Shown one piece after another: positions 45,318-54,501 of a stretch of DNA of 64,000 nt. Location of the stretch: the NCBI RefSeq assembly GCF_000430765.1, contig NZ_KE387237.1, positions 373,956-437,955 of the forward strand. Direction: 5' to 3'. Source of the stretch: Peribacillus kribbensis DSM 17871. GTDB lineage: Bacteria; Bacillota; Bacilli; Bacillales; DSM-1321. Both the position numbers and the translations under genes were made by a program. Below the pieces are notes generated by a model. The model made no database searches. It was not told where the DNA came from and saw only the letters and a program-made list of their open reading frames with translations. How positions within the stretch are numbered: the first letter of the stretch is position 1; every line of letters starts with the position of its first letter.

Positions 45318-47102
45318 ATGAATTATTCAATTAATTGGGATTTAGACACTTTTTTTAAAGGAGGCAGCCATTCACCTGAGTTCGCCGATCATTTAAAAGA
45401 AACTGAACAGAAATTATTGCGTTTTAGCGAGTACATAAACACTTGGAATGTAAAATCAGAAGATGGAGATAAAGATATTATTCTACATATTATTGAGCAA
45501 TTTGCTTCGACAGGTGCCAGGCTGCGGCAGGCAGGGGCATTTGTTGGCTGTCTGGAGGCACAGGATACGACCGATGTGAAGGCCAGGGAGCTAAGAGGCA
45601 GAATTACAGGCTTCAGTGCGGAGTTTTCCAGCGCTCTAAATCAGTTTGACCAGAAGCTCGCTCAGCTTGATGAACAGTTTTTCCAGTCCATCCTGAGAGA
45701 TGAGGTGCTGAGCCAGCTGAGGTACGTCCTTGAGGAAAGGCGCGAGCGTGTGCTTGATAAGTTATCCTTGAAGGAAGAAACATTGATCAATCAGCTGTCC
45801 ATTGATGGCTACCATGGCTGGGAAGAAATGTACGACGTTTTAGTAAGCTCTGTCAAAGTGCCTTTTGAAGGGAAGGAGCTTTCAGTCGGACAGGCATCCA
45901 ATAAGTTTTCAGATCCAGACCGGATAGTAAGAGAGAATGTATTCAGAGCCTGGGAAAAAGCATGGGGAGAAAAAGCTGAATTATTTGCAAGCACCCTGAA
46001 TCACCTGGCAGGCTTCCGGCTGAATGTATATAATCAGAGAAAATGGGATTCTGTCTTGAAGGAGCCTTTGGATTATAACCGGATGACAGGGGAAACCTTA
46101 AACAGCATGTGGCAGGCCATTTCCGATCAAAAAGAGCCGCTGGTACGATATTTAAATAGAAAAGCTGAACTTCTTGGTGTGGATCAATTAAGCTGGTATG
46201 ACTTAGATGCTCCCTTATCTGAAACAGGGGAAGTAAAATCCTATCAGGAAGGTGCTGAATTTATTACAAAGCAGTTTGGCAAGTTCGGTAAGAAGCTGGC
46301 TTCTTTTACTCAAAAAGCTTTTGAAGAATCCTGGATTGAAGCGGAAGACCGGGATAATAAGGCACCGGGAGGGTTTTGTACTGGATTTCCGCAGAGCAGC
46401 CAGTCCAGAATTTTCATGACTTACTCGGGGACACCGTCCAATGTCTCTACTCTTGCCCATGAATTAGGACATGCGTTCCATTCCTATGTGTTAAAGGACA
46501 GTCATTATTTAAACCGAGGCTATGCCATGAATGTGGCAGAGACTGCTTCTACCTTTGCTGAGCTCATCGTTTCAGATGCAGCTGTCAGGGAGGCGGATTC
46601 AGAGGAGGAGAGACTGGCGCTTCTTGAGGAGAAGGTCCAGCGGAGTGTTGCCCTGTTAATGAATATCCATGCACGATTTATTTTTGAAACGAACTTTTAT
46701 GAAGAACGGAAGCAGGGAGTTGTCAGTGCTGCACGACTTAGCGAGTTAATGGAACAGGCTCAGCAAGAAGCTTATGGCGGCGGTCTGGCAGAGTATCATC
46801 CATTATTCTGGGCATCCAAGCTTCACTTCTTTATTACAGATGTACCTTTCTATAATTTCCCATACACATTCGGCTTCCTGTTTTCTCTTGGGATTTATAA
46901 GAAGGCAGTCGAAGAGGGAGAAAGCTTTGAAGAGAAATATATCGCTTTATTAAAGGATACAGGATCCATGAAAGTGGAGGACCTTGCCAAGAAGCATTTA
47001 GATGCAGACCTGACTCAGCGTGAATTCTGGGATGACGCGGTATCTATGTGTGTCAAGGATATAGAGGAGTTCCTCAGCCTTACTGACGCAAAAGTAAAAT
47101 AA
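45318..47102 (+). CDS. pepF: M3B family oligoendopeptidase F
   Basis: The 594-residue zinc peptidase has the HELGHAFHSY motif (His381, Glu382, His385), with the third ligand Glu in the MNVAETASTFAELI helix. The N-terminal oligopeptidase F domain covers about residues 110-180. It cleaves short peptides in the cytoplasm; a related family member in B. subtilis affects sporulation signalling when overproduced. GGGGGGGAG immediately before ATG 45318 is an unusually strong ribosome binding site. Confidence 0.92.
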   Translation: MNYSINWDLDTFFKGGSHSPEFADHLKETEQKLLRFSEYINTWNVKSEDGDKDIILHIIEQFASTGARLRQAGAFVGCLEAQDTTDVKARELRGRITGFSAEFSSALNQFDQKLAQLDEQFFQSILRDEVLSQLRYVLEERRERVLDKLSLKEETLINQLSIDGYHGWEEMYDVLVSSVKVPFEGKELSVGQASNKFSDPDRIVRENVFRAWEKAWGEKAELFASTLNHLAGFRLNVYNQRKWDSVLKEPLDYNRMTGETLNSMWQAISDQKEPLVRYLNRKAELLGVDQLSWYDLDAPLSETGEVKSYQEGAEFITKQFGKFGKKLASFTQKAFEESWIEAEDRDNKAPGGFCTGFPQSSQSRIFMTYSGTPSNVSTLAHELGHAFHSYVLKDSHYLNRGYAMNVAETASTFAELIVSDAAVREADSEEERLALLEEKVQRSVALLMNIHARFIFETNFYEERKQGVVSAARLSELMEQAQQEAYGGGLAEYHPLFWASKLHFFITDVPFYNFPYTFGFLFSLGIYKKAVEEGESFEEKYIALLKDTGSMKVEDLAKKHLDADLTQREFWDDAVSMCVKDIEEFLSLTDAKVK

Positions 47103-47109
47103 GCAGCAA

Positions 47110-47150
47110 CGAAAACAGGCGCAGCTGTTACAGCTGTGCCTGTTTCTGCT
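47110..47150 (+). terminator. pepF terminator
   Basis: AACAGGC-G-CAGCTG, a TTA loop, and CAGCTG-T-GCCTGTTT, between pepF and the convergent pssA. Confidence 0.85.
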
Positions 47151-47158
47151 TTGGATGG

Positions 47159-47698
47159 CTACATTTTCTTAAGTTTAATGGGACTGACCATAAAGAGAGA
47201 TAATACAATCATCAAGAATAAAAAGTACATACCAGGCATGCCAGGAGCGGTCAGATAGCTGAGGGCCAGCAGGCAGCCGGCTGCGGTAATCGGAAGACCC
47301 GTAAAATAATCCGAGTTTTTGTTGATATTGAACCTCGCAAGCCTGAAGACTCCGCACACTATATAAAAAATAAAGAAAAAGGCAGCCGGGGCCTCAAAAT
47401 CAGCCGCTACACCCTGATAAATGACAAGAGCCGGTGCTGCACCGAAGGAAAGAATGTCTCCAAGTGAATCCAGCTGTCTTCCAAATTCCGATCCGCAATT
47501 AAATTTCCTGGCAACTTTTCCATCCAGACAGTCAGCCAGTGCGGCAAGGAAAATACATAAAACTGAAGTATGCAAACTGTTATTCATGGCTGCTATTATC
47601 GAGTATCCGCCCAGACAAACATTTATCATAGTTACTCCATTGGCAGCCTGTGATTTCAATTTCTTGATCGTCTGGTCCAATACTTCCTGAAAAATCAT
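47159..47698 (-). CDS. pssA: CDP-diacylglycerol-serine O-phosphatidyltransferase
   Basis: AAGGAG upstream selects ATG 47698, giving 179 residues. The CDP-alcohol phosphotransferase signature is complete (LADCLDGKVARKF, then GSEFGRQLDSLGD, with the four catalytic Asp). Six or so membrane helices follow. It makes phosphatidylserine from CDP-diacylglycerol and serine. The decarboxylase gene psd is divergent at 47828, so the two enzymes of phosphatidylethanolamine synthesis share a 129-base promoter region. Confidence 0.93.
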   Translation of the reverse strand: MIFQEVLDQTIKKLKSQAANGVTMINVCLGGYSIIAAMNNSLHTSVLCIFLAALADCLDGKVARKFNCGSEFGRQLDSLGDILSFGAAPALVIYQGVAADFEAPAAFFFIFYIVCGVFRLARFNINKNSDYFTGLPITAAGCLLALSYLTAPGMPGMYFLFLMIVLSLFMVSPIKLKKM

Positions 47699-47827
47699 TG
47701 CGTTCACTCCTTCAGGCAAAAGGGATGATGGAAAGACTCCTGTGTATGTTATATAATAATATTTTATTTAAATGCTTTTATGCTAAGATGCATCCGTAAA
47801 AGAGCGGCGGCAAGGAGGAGAATTCCT

Positions 47828-48640
47828 ATGATTAGGCAGTCCTTATACCGGACACTGATTGAACTGACAAACGGCAGGATTACTTCCGGGGCATTGAGGA
47901 GGTTTTCCCAGTCTAAGCTGAGTAAATTTTTAATTCCTTCTTATGCAAGGCTGTATAAGCTGAATCTTAATGAGGTGGAACAGGATATAAAGGAGTTTGA
48001 AACTCTGCATGATTTATTTACCCGCCGCCTGAAACTCAAAGCAAGGCCGGTCCATCCGGGCCGCGAATCGATTGTGAGTCCCGTGGATGGGGTTCTTGAG
48101 GACATTGGGGAAATCGGCCATGATAGTATAATTACAGTCAAAGGAAAGGACTATTCCATTGATGAAATGCTGAATGACAGTGCGGTGCTTGATAAATATA
48201 TCGGCGGCAGATACATGGTCATTTATTTGAGCCCCAGCCATTATCACAGAATTCATAGTCCTGTTGAAGGCGAGGTTGTGAGGCGCTGGCTCCTGGGGAA
48301 GAAATCGTATCCTGTCAATGCATGGGGAATGAAATTCGGAAGAGAGCCGCTTTCTAAAAACTATCGGATTATTACAGAAATAAAATATCACGGAGGCTAT
48401 CTGTCTCTGGTTAAAGTCGGAGCGATGTTTGTAAACTCCATTGTCGTGACACACTCAGATCAAAAAGTCGAAAAGGGCGAGGAACTGGCCTATTTCAGCT
48501 TTGGATCGACCGTAGTCCTTCTATTTGAAAAAGGGACCGTTTCACCCGCGGATATCCCGAGCCTTCCGCTTCCAGTACATGTGGGGCAGGAAATTGGGTA
48601 TATAAAAAAAGAGGCAGAAAGCACCTCTGGGCAGGTGTAA
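47828..48640 (+). CDS. psd: Phosphatidylserine decarboxylase
   Basis: AAGGAGGAG selects ATG 47828, giving 270 residues. The pyruvoyl-forming self-cleavage motif FGST is at about residue 230 (YFSFGSTVVLLFEKG), and SPVDGVLEDIG and YLSPSHYHRIHSPVEG are typical of the family. It converts phosphatidylserine to phosphatidylethanolamine at the membrane. The C-terminal region is complete, and a weak hairpin (GCCCTG/CAGGGC) lies at 48650-48668. Confidence 0.94.
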   Translation: MIRQSLYRTLIELTNGRITSGALRRFSQSKLSKFLIPSYARLYKLNLNEVEQDIKEFETLHDLFTRRLKLKARPVHPGRESIVSPVDGVLEDIGEIGHDSIITVKGKDYSIDEMLNDSAVLDKYIGGRYMVIYLSPSHYHRIHSPVEGEVVRRWLLGKKSYPVNAWGMKFGREPLSKNYRIITEIKYHGGYLSLVKVGAMFVNSIVVTHSDQKVEKGEELAYFSFGSTVVLLFEKGTVSPADIPSLPLPVHVGQEIGYIKKEAESTSGQV

Positions 48641-48678
48641 GGAAACAAAAAGCCCTGCATAGGCAGGGCGTAAAATCA

Positions 48679-48819
48679 TTATGAAAGATAATGGAGTCTG
48701 TGGCTTAATGTCCTTCGGTTGATTTCTGATTCGATAAGGCGGATGAATTCCGGGCTGAGCTTTAATTCCCTAGCTTTAAAGTAAGATTCAATCAATAGGT
48801 CATCTGACATCTTGTTCAT
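48679..48819 (-). CDS. sda: Sporulation checkpoint protein Sda
   Basis: The 46-residue product reads [20 protein letters not shown] and continues [20 protein letters not shown]. It has the same length and helical-hairpin pattern as B. subtilis Sda. Sda blocks histidine kinase KinA and so stops sporulation while replication is being initiated. Its place next to yqeG is conserved. The start is uncertain: GGGAGGTG lies 24 bases upstream of this ATG, so an upstream GTG or AUG-like start is conceivable. DnaA boxes lie 140-240 bases upstream. Confidence 0.9.
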   Translation of the reverse strand: MNKMSDDLLIESYFKARELKLSPEFIRLIESEINRRTLSHRLHYLS

Positions 48820-48959
48820 AGATCGGGCCTGGAGCCTTTTCACCTCCCATAGAATGGTAAAATCAGGGTTCGTTTTATCAGCAGATTCGTATCATTTGTT
48901 TATCCGGACTTGATGTAACTTTACTCTATCAGATAAAAACTGCAAGAACAATCGTTCTC

Positions 48960-49058
48960 TTATCCACAGTTAAAAGTGGATAATCTGTGGGTAAAATGTT
49001 AACAAGTAAACCACTTCTGCCTGATTCAAGGGGGAGTTTGTGAATAATATTATCCACA
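48960..49058. promoter_or_regulatory. DnaA-box cluster between sda and yqeG
   Basis: Perfect TTATCCACA boxes lie at 48960-48968 and 49050-49058. One-mismatch boxes on the opposite strand lie at 48975-48983 (AGTGGATAA) and 48986-48994 (TGTGGGTAA). In B. subtilis DnaA binds next to sda and couples its expression to replication initiation. Confidence 0.85.
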
Positions 49059-49168
49059 GTTCTAACGTTTGTAGAAAATTGTCGAAAACTTTTCGGAATG
49101 AATAAATAAGATGGAAGTGAAATTCTTCTGTATACACCTGACAGTTTAGGGGGCCCTGCAAATTTCTT

Positions 49169-49197
49169 TTGAGCGCAATTGAAACTTAGGTTATGAT
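49169..49197 (+). promoter_or_regulatory. Sigma-A-type promoter of the yqeG operon
   Basis: TTGAGC and TATGAT are separated by 17 bases, with the yqeG start 43 bases downstream. Confidence 0.6.
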
Positions 49198-49240
49198 GGA
49201 TTAGGTTAATTTAATGGAATATTACAGAGGTGCATAAATA

Positions 49241-49756
49241 TTGTTAAAATTATTTCTGCCTAGCGAGCATTCAAAGAGCATATTTGACATAACTCCTGAA
49301 AAATTAAAGGAACAGGGAATTAAAGGGATCATAACAGATCTGGATAATACGCTTGTGGAATGGGACAGGCCATCTGCCACGCCGGAACTGATAAAATGGT
49401 TTGATAATATGCGCGAGCATGGGATTTTGATCACCATCGTCTCAAATAATAAAGAACAGAGGGTTCACAGCTTTGCAGACCCTCTTAAAATTCCCTTTAT
49501 TTTTCAAGCGAGAAAGCCTATGGGAAAAGCATTCCGCCGGGCCGTAAGCCAAATGGGTATCAAAAGGGAAGAAACTGTAGTGATCGGCGATCAGCTCTTG
49601 ACAGACGTCCTGGGAGGCAATAGGAGTGGTTTTAAAACCATCCTCGTCGTACCTGTGGCCCAGACGGATGGTTTTGTAACACGATTTAACCGGAAAATTG
49701 AACGCCAGATCCTTTCGTGGTTTAGACGGAAGGGCATGATTAAATGGGAGGATTGA
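49241..49756 (+). CDS. yqeG: YqeG family HAD phosphatase
   Basis: The 171-residue HAD-superfamily protein has motif I DLDNTLVEWD (about 31-40), motif II IVSNN, and motif III/IV VVIGDQLLTDVLGGN. It is the first gene of the ribosome-assembly/NAD cluster and is conserved next to yqeH. Its substrate is unknown. A TTG start behind AGAGGTG is used. The stop overlaps the ribosome binding site of yqeH. Confidence 0.93.
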   Translation: MLKLFLPSEHSKSIFDITPEKLKEQGIKGIITDLDNTLVEWDRPSATPELIKWFDNMREHGILITIVSNNKEQRVHSFADPLKIPFIFQARKPMGKAFRRAVSQMGIKREETVVIGDQLLTDVLGGNRSGFKTILVVPVAQTDGFVTRFNRKIERQILSWFRRKGMIKWED

Positions 49757-49758
49757 AT

Positions 49759-50865
49759 TTGAACGAAGAAAATATGATCTGTGTCGGCTGCGGTGTCAAG
49801 GTACAGACGGAAGATCCCGCAGGCCTTGGCTACGCGCCTAAATCAGCATTGGATAAGGAAACATTGATCTGCCAGCGCTGTTTCAAATTGAAGCATTATA
49901 ATGAAGTGCAGGATGTTTCTCTGACGGATGATGATTTCTTGAAAATTTTAAATGGAGTGGGAAGCAAGGATGCCCTGATCGTCAAAATCGTGGATATCTT
50001 TGATTTTAACGGCAGCTGGCTTCCGGGACTGCAGCGTTTTGCAGGCGGGAATGACGTATTGCTGATTGCCAATAAAGCCGATCTTCTTCCGAAGTCTGTT
50101 AAGCATAATAAATTGATAAACTGGCTTCAGGCATCCTCAAAGGAGCTTGGCCTTAAACCGATCGATATATTATTAGTAAGTGCTTCCAAAGGCTATAATA
50201 TGAAGGAAGCGGCAGCTGCGATTGACCATTACCGCAATGGGAAAGATGTCTATGTTGTCGGATGTACAAATGTGGGGAAATCCACGTTCATCAATAGGAT
50301 GATCAAGGAAGTGACAGGAGAAGGAGACATCATCACCACCTCCCATTTTCCTGGTACTACCCTGGATACAATCGAAATTCCGCTTGATGATGGAAGAGCT
50401 TTGATTGATACTCCAGGAATCATCAATCATCATCAGATGGCCCATTATATTGATAAAAAAGACTTGAAATTTATCACGCCTAAAAAGGAAATCAAGTCCA
50501 GGGTGTATCAATTAAATGAGAGCCAGACACTTTTCTTTGGCGGATTAGCCCGTTTTGACTATATAAGCGGACCAAAGACAGGGTTTACCTGTTATTTGTC
50601 CAACGACTTGGAAATCCATCGCACGAAACTGGAAAAAGCAGATGAATTATATAAAAGCCATAAAGGCGGAATGCTGACTCCGCCGAGGGGAAAAGCGGCG
50701 GAAGAGTTTCCGGAGCTTGTGCCTCATGAGTTTTCAATTAAAGATGCAAAAACGGATGTGGTTTTTTCAGGGCTTGGATGGGTTACCATCAATGAGCCGG
50801 GAACCAAAATAGTCGCCCATGTTCCAAGAGGAGTCAATGTTATCCTAAGAAAATCCCTGATTTAA
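49759..50865 (+). CDS. yqeH: Ribosome biogenesis GTPase YqeH
   Basis: GGGAGG at 49746-49751 selects TTG 49759, giving 368 residues. An N-terminal zinc finger (CVGCGVKVQ ... CQRCFKLKHY) precedes a circularly permuted GTPase domain in the order NKAD, SASKG, GCTNVGKST, TTLD, DTPG, as in YjeQ-like proteins. It acts in 30S subunit assembly. The C-terminal domain ends NVILRKSLI. The gene is tightly coupled to yqeG and aroE. Confidence 0.95.
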   Translation: MNEENMICVGCGVKVQTEDPAGLGYAPKSALDKETLICQRCFKLKHYNEVQDVSLTDDDFLKILNGVGSKDALIVKIVDIFDFNGSWLPGLQRFAGGNDVLLIANKADLLPKSVKHNKLINWLQASSKELGLKPIDILLVSASKGYNMKEAAAAIDHYRNGKDVYVVGCTNVGKSTFINRMIKEVTGEGDIITTSHFPGTTLDTIEIPLDDGRALIDTPGIINHHQMAHYIDKKDLKFITPKKEIKSRVYQLNESQTLFFGGLARFDYISGPKTGFTCYLSNDLEIHRTKLEKADELYKSHKGGMLTPPRGKAAEEFPELVPHEFSIKDAKTDVVFSGLGWVTINEPGTKIVAHVPRGVNVILRKSLI

Positions 50866-50875
50866 TGGAGGGCGT

Positions 50876-51715
50876 ATGAAAAAATATGGTGTAATGGGAG
50901 ATCCAATCAAGCATTCCATGTCCCCGCTGATGCATAACGATGCTTTTAGGAGAAATCGAATTGAAGCGGATTATCAATTGATCCATGTTAAGCCGGAAGA
51001 TCTTGGAGAAGCGGTAAATGCCTTAAAAGCTGAGGGGGCCGGCGGATTTAACGTCACGGTACCCCATAAGACTGCCATTATCCCTTTTCTGGATGAAATG
51101 GATGACCTTGCCCGGACCATTGGTGCTGTCAATACAGTAGTAAATGAAGGCGGCAGGCTGAAAGGCTATAATACGGACGGGCCAGGGTTCGTTCAGGGGA
51201 TAAAAGAAAAGCTTGCCGATCTTGCATCAAAGAAGGCTCTGATTATTGGAGCCGGAGGCGCGGCAAGAGGCATTTACTTTGCCCTTGTAAGGGAAGGAAT
51301 CCTGCAGGCGGACATCTGTAACAGGACAGTTGCAAAAGCTGAGGGTTTGATAGAGGATTGTCCTTATGATTGCAGTTCAAGGGCCATCAGCCTTGAAGAA
51401 GCAGAAGAGAATCTGGCCCAATATGATTTGATTGTACAGACCACTTCTGCGGGAATGAGCCCTCATATCACCGAGAGTCCAATAAGAATTCTTACAGAGT
51501 TAAAGCCTTCTGCTCTGGTAAGTGATATAATATATAATCCGCTTCAAACTGAATTTCTTAAACAGGCTGAAGCGAAGGGGGCATCCACCCAGAATGGAAT
51601 AGATATGTTCGTATACCAGGGAGCGCTTGCCTTCAAGCTATGGACGGGCATTTACCCGGATACGGACTACATGAGAGAAATAGTTTTACAGCAGCTAGGA
51701 GGAAAAACATGTTAA
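50876..51715 (+). CDS. aroE: Shikimate dehydrogenase
   Basis: The 279-residue enzyme reduces 3-dehydroshikimate with NADPH in aromatic amino acid synthesis. Motifs: MGDPIKHSMSPLMHNDAF (shikimate site), NVTVPHKTAI (catalytic Lys), GAVNTVV, and GAGGAARGIYFAL (cofactor loop). It starts ten bases after yqeH and overlaps yhbY by seven bases. Confidence 0.95.
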   Translation: MKKYGVMGDPIKHSMSPLMHNDAFRRNRIEADYQLIHVKPEDLGEAVNALKAEGAGGFNVTVPHKTAIIPFLDEMDDLARTIGAVNTVVNEGGRLKGYNTDGPGFVQGIKEKLADLASKKALIIGAGGAARGIYFALVREGILQADICNRTVAKAEGLIEDCPYDCSSRAISLEEAEENLAQYDLIVQTTSAGMSPHITESPIRILTELKPSALVSDIIYNPLQTEFLKQAEAKGASTQNGIDMFVYQGALAFKLWTGIYPDTDYMREIVLQQLGGKTC

Positions 51716-52002
51716 CTGGTAAGCAAAAGCGTTTCCTTCGCTCTAAAGCCCACCACTTGAATCCAATCTTTCAAGTAGGAAAAGGCGGAGTGAATGAAAA
51801 TATGGTAAAACAGATTACTGAAGCACTTGAAGCAAGAGAACTGATTAAAATCAGCATCCTGCAGAATAGTGATGAGGATAAAGACACTGCAGCGGCAAGC
51901 TTCGTTAAAGGGACAGGTGCAGAACTTGTCCAGATTATCGGCAGCACGATTGTTCTGTATAAAGAGTCCAGGGAAAATAAACAGCTGCAGCTGCCGAACT
52001 GA
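51709..52002 (+). CDS. yhbY: YhbY/CRS1-family RNA-binding protein
   Basis: AGGAGG selects ATG 51709, giving 97 residues (MLTGKQKRFLRSKAHHLNPI; VGKGGVNENMV; ELIKISIL). The CRM fold with its GKGG loop binds rRNA during 50S or 30S maturation. It is yqeI of B. subtilis. It overlaps aroE and is three bases from nadD. Confidence 0.94.
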   Translation: MLTGKQKRFLRSKAHHLNPIFQVGKGGVNENMVKQITEALEARELIKISILQNSDEDKDTAAASFVKGTGAELVQIIGSTIVLYKESRENKQLQLPN

Positions 52003-52005
52003 GCG

Positions 52006-52575
52006 ATGAAAAAAGTGGGGATACTCGGGGGGACTTTTGACCCTCCGCATATGGGCCATTTAATTGTCGCTAATGAGGTCGCCGAAGCATTGATGCTTGA
52101 TGAAGTGAGGCTGATGCCTAATCATATTCCTCCTCATAAGAAGCTGAATGTAAAGGTCACAGCTGAGAACAGGCTGGAAATGGTTATGCTTGCTGTAGAG
52201 TCCAACCCGCGATTAAAGCCAGAGCCTTTTGAAATTGGCCAGGAAGGGACTTCTTATACGTACGAAACCATAAAGGCGCTTCGGGAAAGGGAGCCTGATG
52301 TCGAATTTTATTTTATTATAGGTGCTGATATGATTGAATATCTTCCTAAATGGCATAAAGTAGACGAGCTGGCACAGCTTATCCAATTTGTAGGAGTCAA
52401 AAGGCCGGAGTATAACGAAGAAACTGAATATCCTGTTTTACTGGTGGACATTCCCCAGATTGATTTATCTTCGTCTTTAATCAGGGAAAAGCTGAAATCC
52501 GGGAAGTCTATAAAATATCTCGTACCGGAAAAAGTGGAGAAATATATAGAGGAGAATACGCTGTATGAATCGTGA
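52006..52575 (+). CDS. nadD: Nicotinate-nucleotide adenylyltransferase
   Basis: The 189-residue nucleotidyltransferase has GGTFDPPHMGHLIVANEV (the HxGH motif), PNHIPPHK, FIIGADMIEYLPKWHK and the C-terminal ISSTxIR-like motif DLSSSLIREKL. It adenylates nicotinate mononucleotide in NAD synthesis. It overlaps yqeK by 11 bases. Confidence 0.95.
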   Translation: MKKVGILGGTFDPPHMGHLIVANEVAEALMLDEVRLMPNHIPPHKKLNVKVTAENRLEMVMLAVESNPRLKPEPFEIGQEGTSYTYETIKALREREPDVEFYFIIGADMIEYLPKWHKVDELAQLIQFVGVKRPEYNEETEYPVLLVDIPQIDLSSSLIREKLKSGKSIKYLVPEKVEKYIEENTLYES

Positions 52576-53122
52576 ACAGGCATTGGAGCTGGTTAAAGCT
52601 CAGATTACGGATAAAAGATACCAGCATACTCTTGGTGTAGCAGAATCTGCCCTTGCGCTGGCACGTAAATATGGAGCCGATCCGCATAAGGCTGAACTGG
52701 CAGCGATCTTCCATGATTATGCCAAATTCCGCCCGAAAGAGGAAATGAAGCAGATCATCATTGACCAGGAAATGCCCAGCGATCTTTTGTCTTTCCATTC
52801 CGAGCTTTGGCATGCGCCAGTAGGAGCTTATCTGGTTCAAAAAGAGACTGGAGTGGAGGACCCTGAAGTTCTGGATGCAATAAAATACCATACTTCTGGA
52901 AGACCGGGGATGGGACTGCTTGAGAAGATTATTTATCTGGCTGATTATATTGAGCCGGGAAGGAATTTTCCAGGCGTGGATGAAGTAAGGGAATTGGCGG
53001 AAAAGGATTTGGACGCGGCCCTGCTGAAAGCCATGAAAAATACGATATCCTTTTTGTTATCAAAAAGCTCGGCTGTCTATCCGGAAACATTCTTCGCATA
53101 TAACGATATGATCAGCCGATGA
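52565..53122 (+). CDS. yqeK: HD-domain hydrolase YqeK
   Basis: The 185-residue protein has the metal-binding HD pattern (RYQHTLGVAESAL, AIFHDYAKF, FHSELWHAPVGAYL, DYIEPGRNF). YqeK proteins are diadenosine tetraphosphatases that split Ap4A symmetrically. It sits between nadD and rsfS as in other Bacillaceae. Confidence 0.93.
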   Translation: MNREQALELVKAQITDKRYQHTLGVAESALALARKYGADPHKAELAAIFHDYAKFRPKEEMKQIIIDQEMPSDLLSFHSELWHAPVGAYLVQKETGVEDPEVLDAIKYHTSGRPGMGLLEKIIYLADYIEPGRNFPGVDEVRELAEKDLDAALLKAMKNTISFLLSKSSAVYPETFFAYNDMISR

Positions 53123-53166
53123 TCAGTTGAAACAGTGTTACACATTTAAAGGAGGAATTCAGCTTA

Positions 53167-53523
53167 ATGAATGAACGTGAGCTTCTTATAACTGTTGCCA
53201 AGGCGGCAGATGATAAAAGGGCAGAGGATATTCTTGCTCTCAATATGAAAGGTATTTCACTTGTCTCTGATTATTTCCTGATCTGCCACGGCGGGTCGGA
53301 CAAGCAGGTACAGGCTATTGCAAGAGAAATGCGTGAAAAAGCCGAAGAAAAAGGATACTTCATCAAAAGGATGGAAGGATTTGATGAAGCCAAGTGGATC
53401 CTCGTTGACCTGGGTGATGTTGTTGCCCATGTGTTCCATCGTGATGAAAGAAGCTATTATAATCTTGAACGCCTATGGGGCGATGCACCTCGTGAAGATA
53501 TCGGAAGTGAATTATCTCAATGA
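53167..53523 (+). CDS. rsfS: Ribosome silencing factor RsfS
   Basis: The 118-residue protein contains DDKRAEDILALNMKGISLVS, VQAIAREM, MEGFDEAKWILVDLGDVVAH and the VFHRDERSYYNLERLWGDA tail that defines the family. It binds L14 and blocks subunit joining under starvation. AAAGGAGG precedes the ATG; it overlaps yqeM by four bases. Confidence 0.95.
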   Translation: MNERELLITVAKAADDKRAEDILALNMKGISLVSDYFLICHGGSDKQVQAIAREMREKAEEKGYFIKRMEGFDEAKWILVDLGDVVAHVFHRDERSYYNLERLWGDAPREDIGSELSQ

Positions 53524-54269
53524 GCTACGGGCTGTTTGCCTATCTTTATGATGAACTGATGAAGGATGCTCCCTACTCGCAATGGGTGGAATTGCTGCAG
53601 CATAAAGCACAGCAATACGGCGTCGCTGGCAATAAGGTGCTTGATTTAGCATGCGGTACGGGTGAGATTTCGCTCAGGCTGGCCAAGGCAGGATATCATG
53701 TCACAGGAGTGGACCTTTCTGAGGAAATGCTGTCGGTCGCCTATGCAAAAGCTGATCAGGAAGGACTTCAGATCCCTTTTTACCAGCAGGACATGGCGCA
53801 TCTTGATGGCGGAGAAGAATTTCAATTCATCACGATCTTCTGCGATTCACTGAATTATTTACGAACAGCGGAAGAAGTCTGGTCCACCTTTGAAGGCGTG
53901 CACAGGCAGCTTGAAGAAGGCGGACTATTTATGTTTGATGTGCATTCTCCCTTTAAGATGGAGCAGATCTTTCAATACTCTACTTTTGCAAGAGATGATG
54001 AGGATATTTCTTATATCTGGAACTGTTTCCCGGGAGACGAACCATTAAGTGTGGAGCATGAGCTCAGTTTTTTTGTTTTGGATGAAGCGACAGGGAAATA
54101 CGACCGTTTTGATGAAACACATTTTCAAAGGACTTATCCTGTAGAAATGTATAAGAATATGCTGGATGAAGCTGGCTTTGAACTTCTGGAACTCGTGTAT
54201 GATTTAGATGAGGATAAGGGATATGACCCTGAAGCTGAAAGAATCGCATTTATTGCTAAGAAAAAATAG
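53520..54269 (+). CDS. yqeM: SAM-dependent methyltransferase YqeM
   Basis: The 249-residue class I methyltransferase has VLDLACGTGEISLRLAKAG (SAM motif I), VDLSEEML and FCDSLNYL. Its substrate is unknown. It is the last gene of the yqeG-yqeM operon, followed by a strong terminator at 54293-54336. Confidence 0.93.
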   Translation: MSYGLFAYLYDELMKDAPYSQWVELLQHKAQQYGVAGNKVLDLACGTGEISLRLAKAGYHVTGVDLSEEMLSVAYAKADQEGLQIPFYQQDMAHLDGGEEFQFITIFCDSLNYLRTAEEVWSTFEGVHRQLEEGGLFMFDVHSPFKMEQIFQYSTFARDDEDISYIWNCFPGDEPLSVEHELSFFVLDEATGKYDRFDETHFQRTYPVEMYKNMLDEAGFELLELVYDLDEDKGYDPEAERIAFIAKKK

Positions 54270-54292
54270 ATGGAGGCATTCCAGCTCCGCTC

Positions 54293-54337
54293 TAGACCAC
54301 AGCAAACCACGGAAAAAAGGTTTGCCCGTGGTCTTTT
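54293..54337 (+). terminator. Terminator of the yqeG-yqeM operon
   Basis: AGACCAC and GTGGTCT, with an inner GCAAACC/GGTTTGC stem, followed by TTTTTT. Confidence 0.88.
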
Positions 54338-54412
54338 TTATAGCGATTTGCCGCTCCGGAATGGCCGCTTTCCGATAGATGGCGTGAGCCCCACAGTTCT
54401 CTATAAAGAAAA

Positions 54413-54438
54413 AAAGGGCGCATTGCGGCCCTTAAAAG
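54413..54438 (-). terminator. comER terminator
   Basis: On the minus strand AAGGGCCGC ... GCGCCCTT is followed by TTTTTTTC, about 65 bases after the comER stop. Confidence 0.75.
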
Positions 54439-54501
54439 TGGTGTACGATAAAAGTAATTTTCTTCTCTCAAATGGGAAGGAATATGAAAAAGTTTGTGGA
54501 A

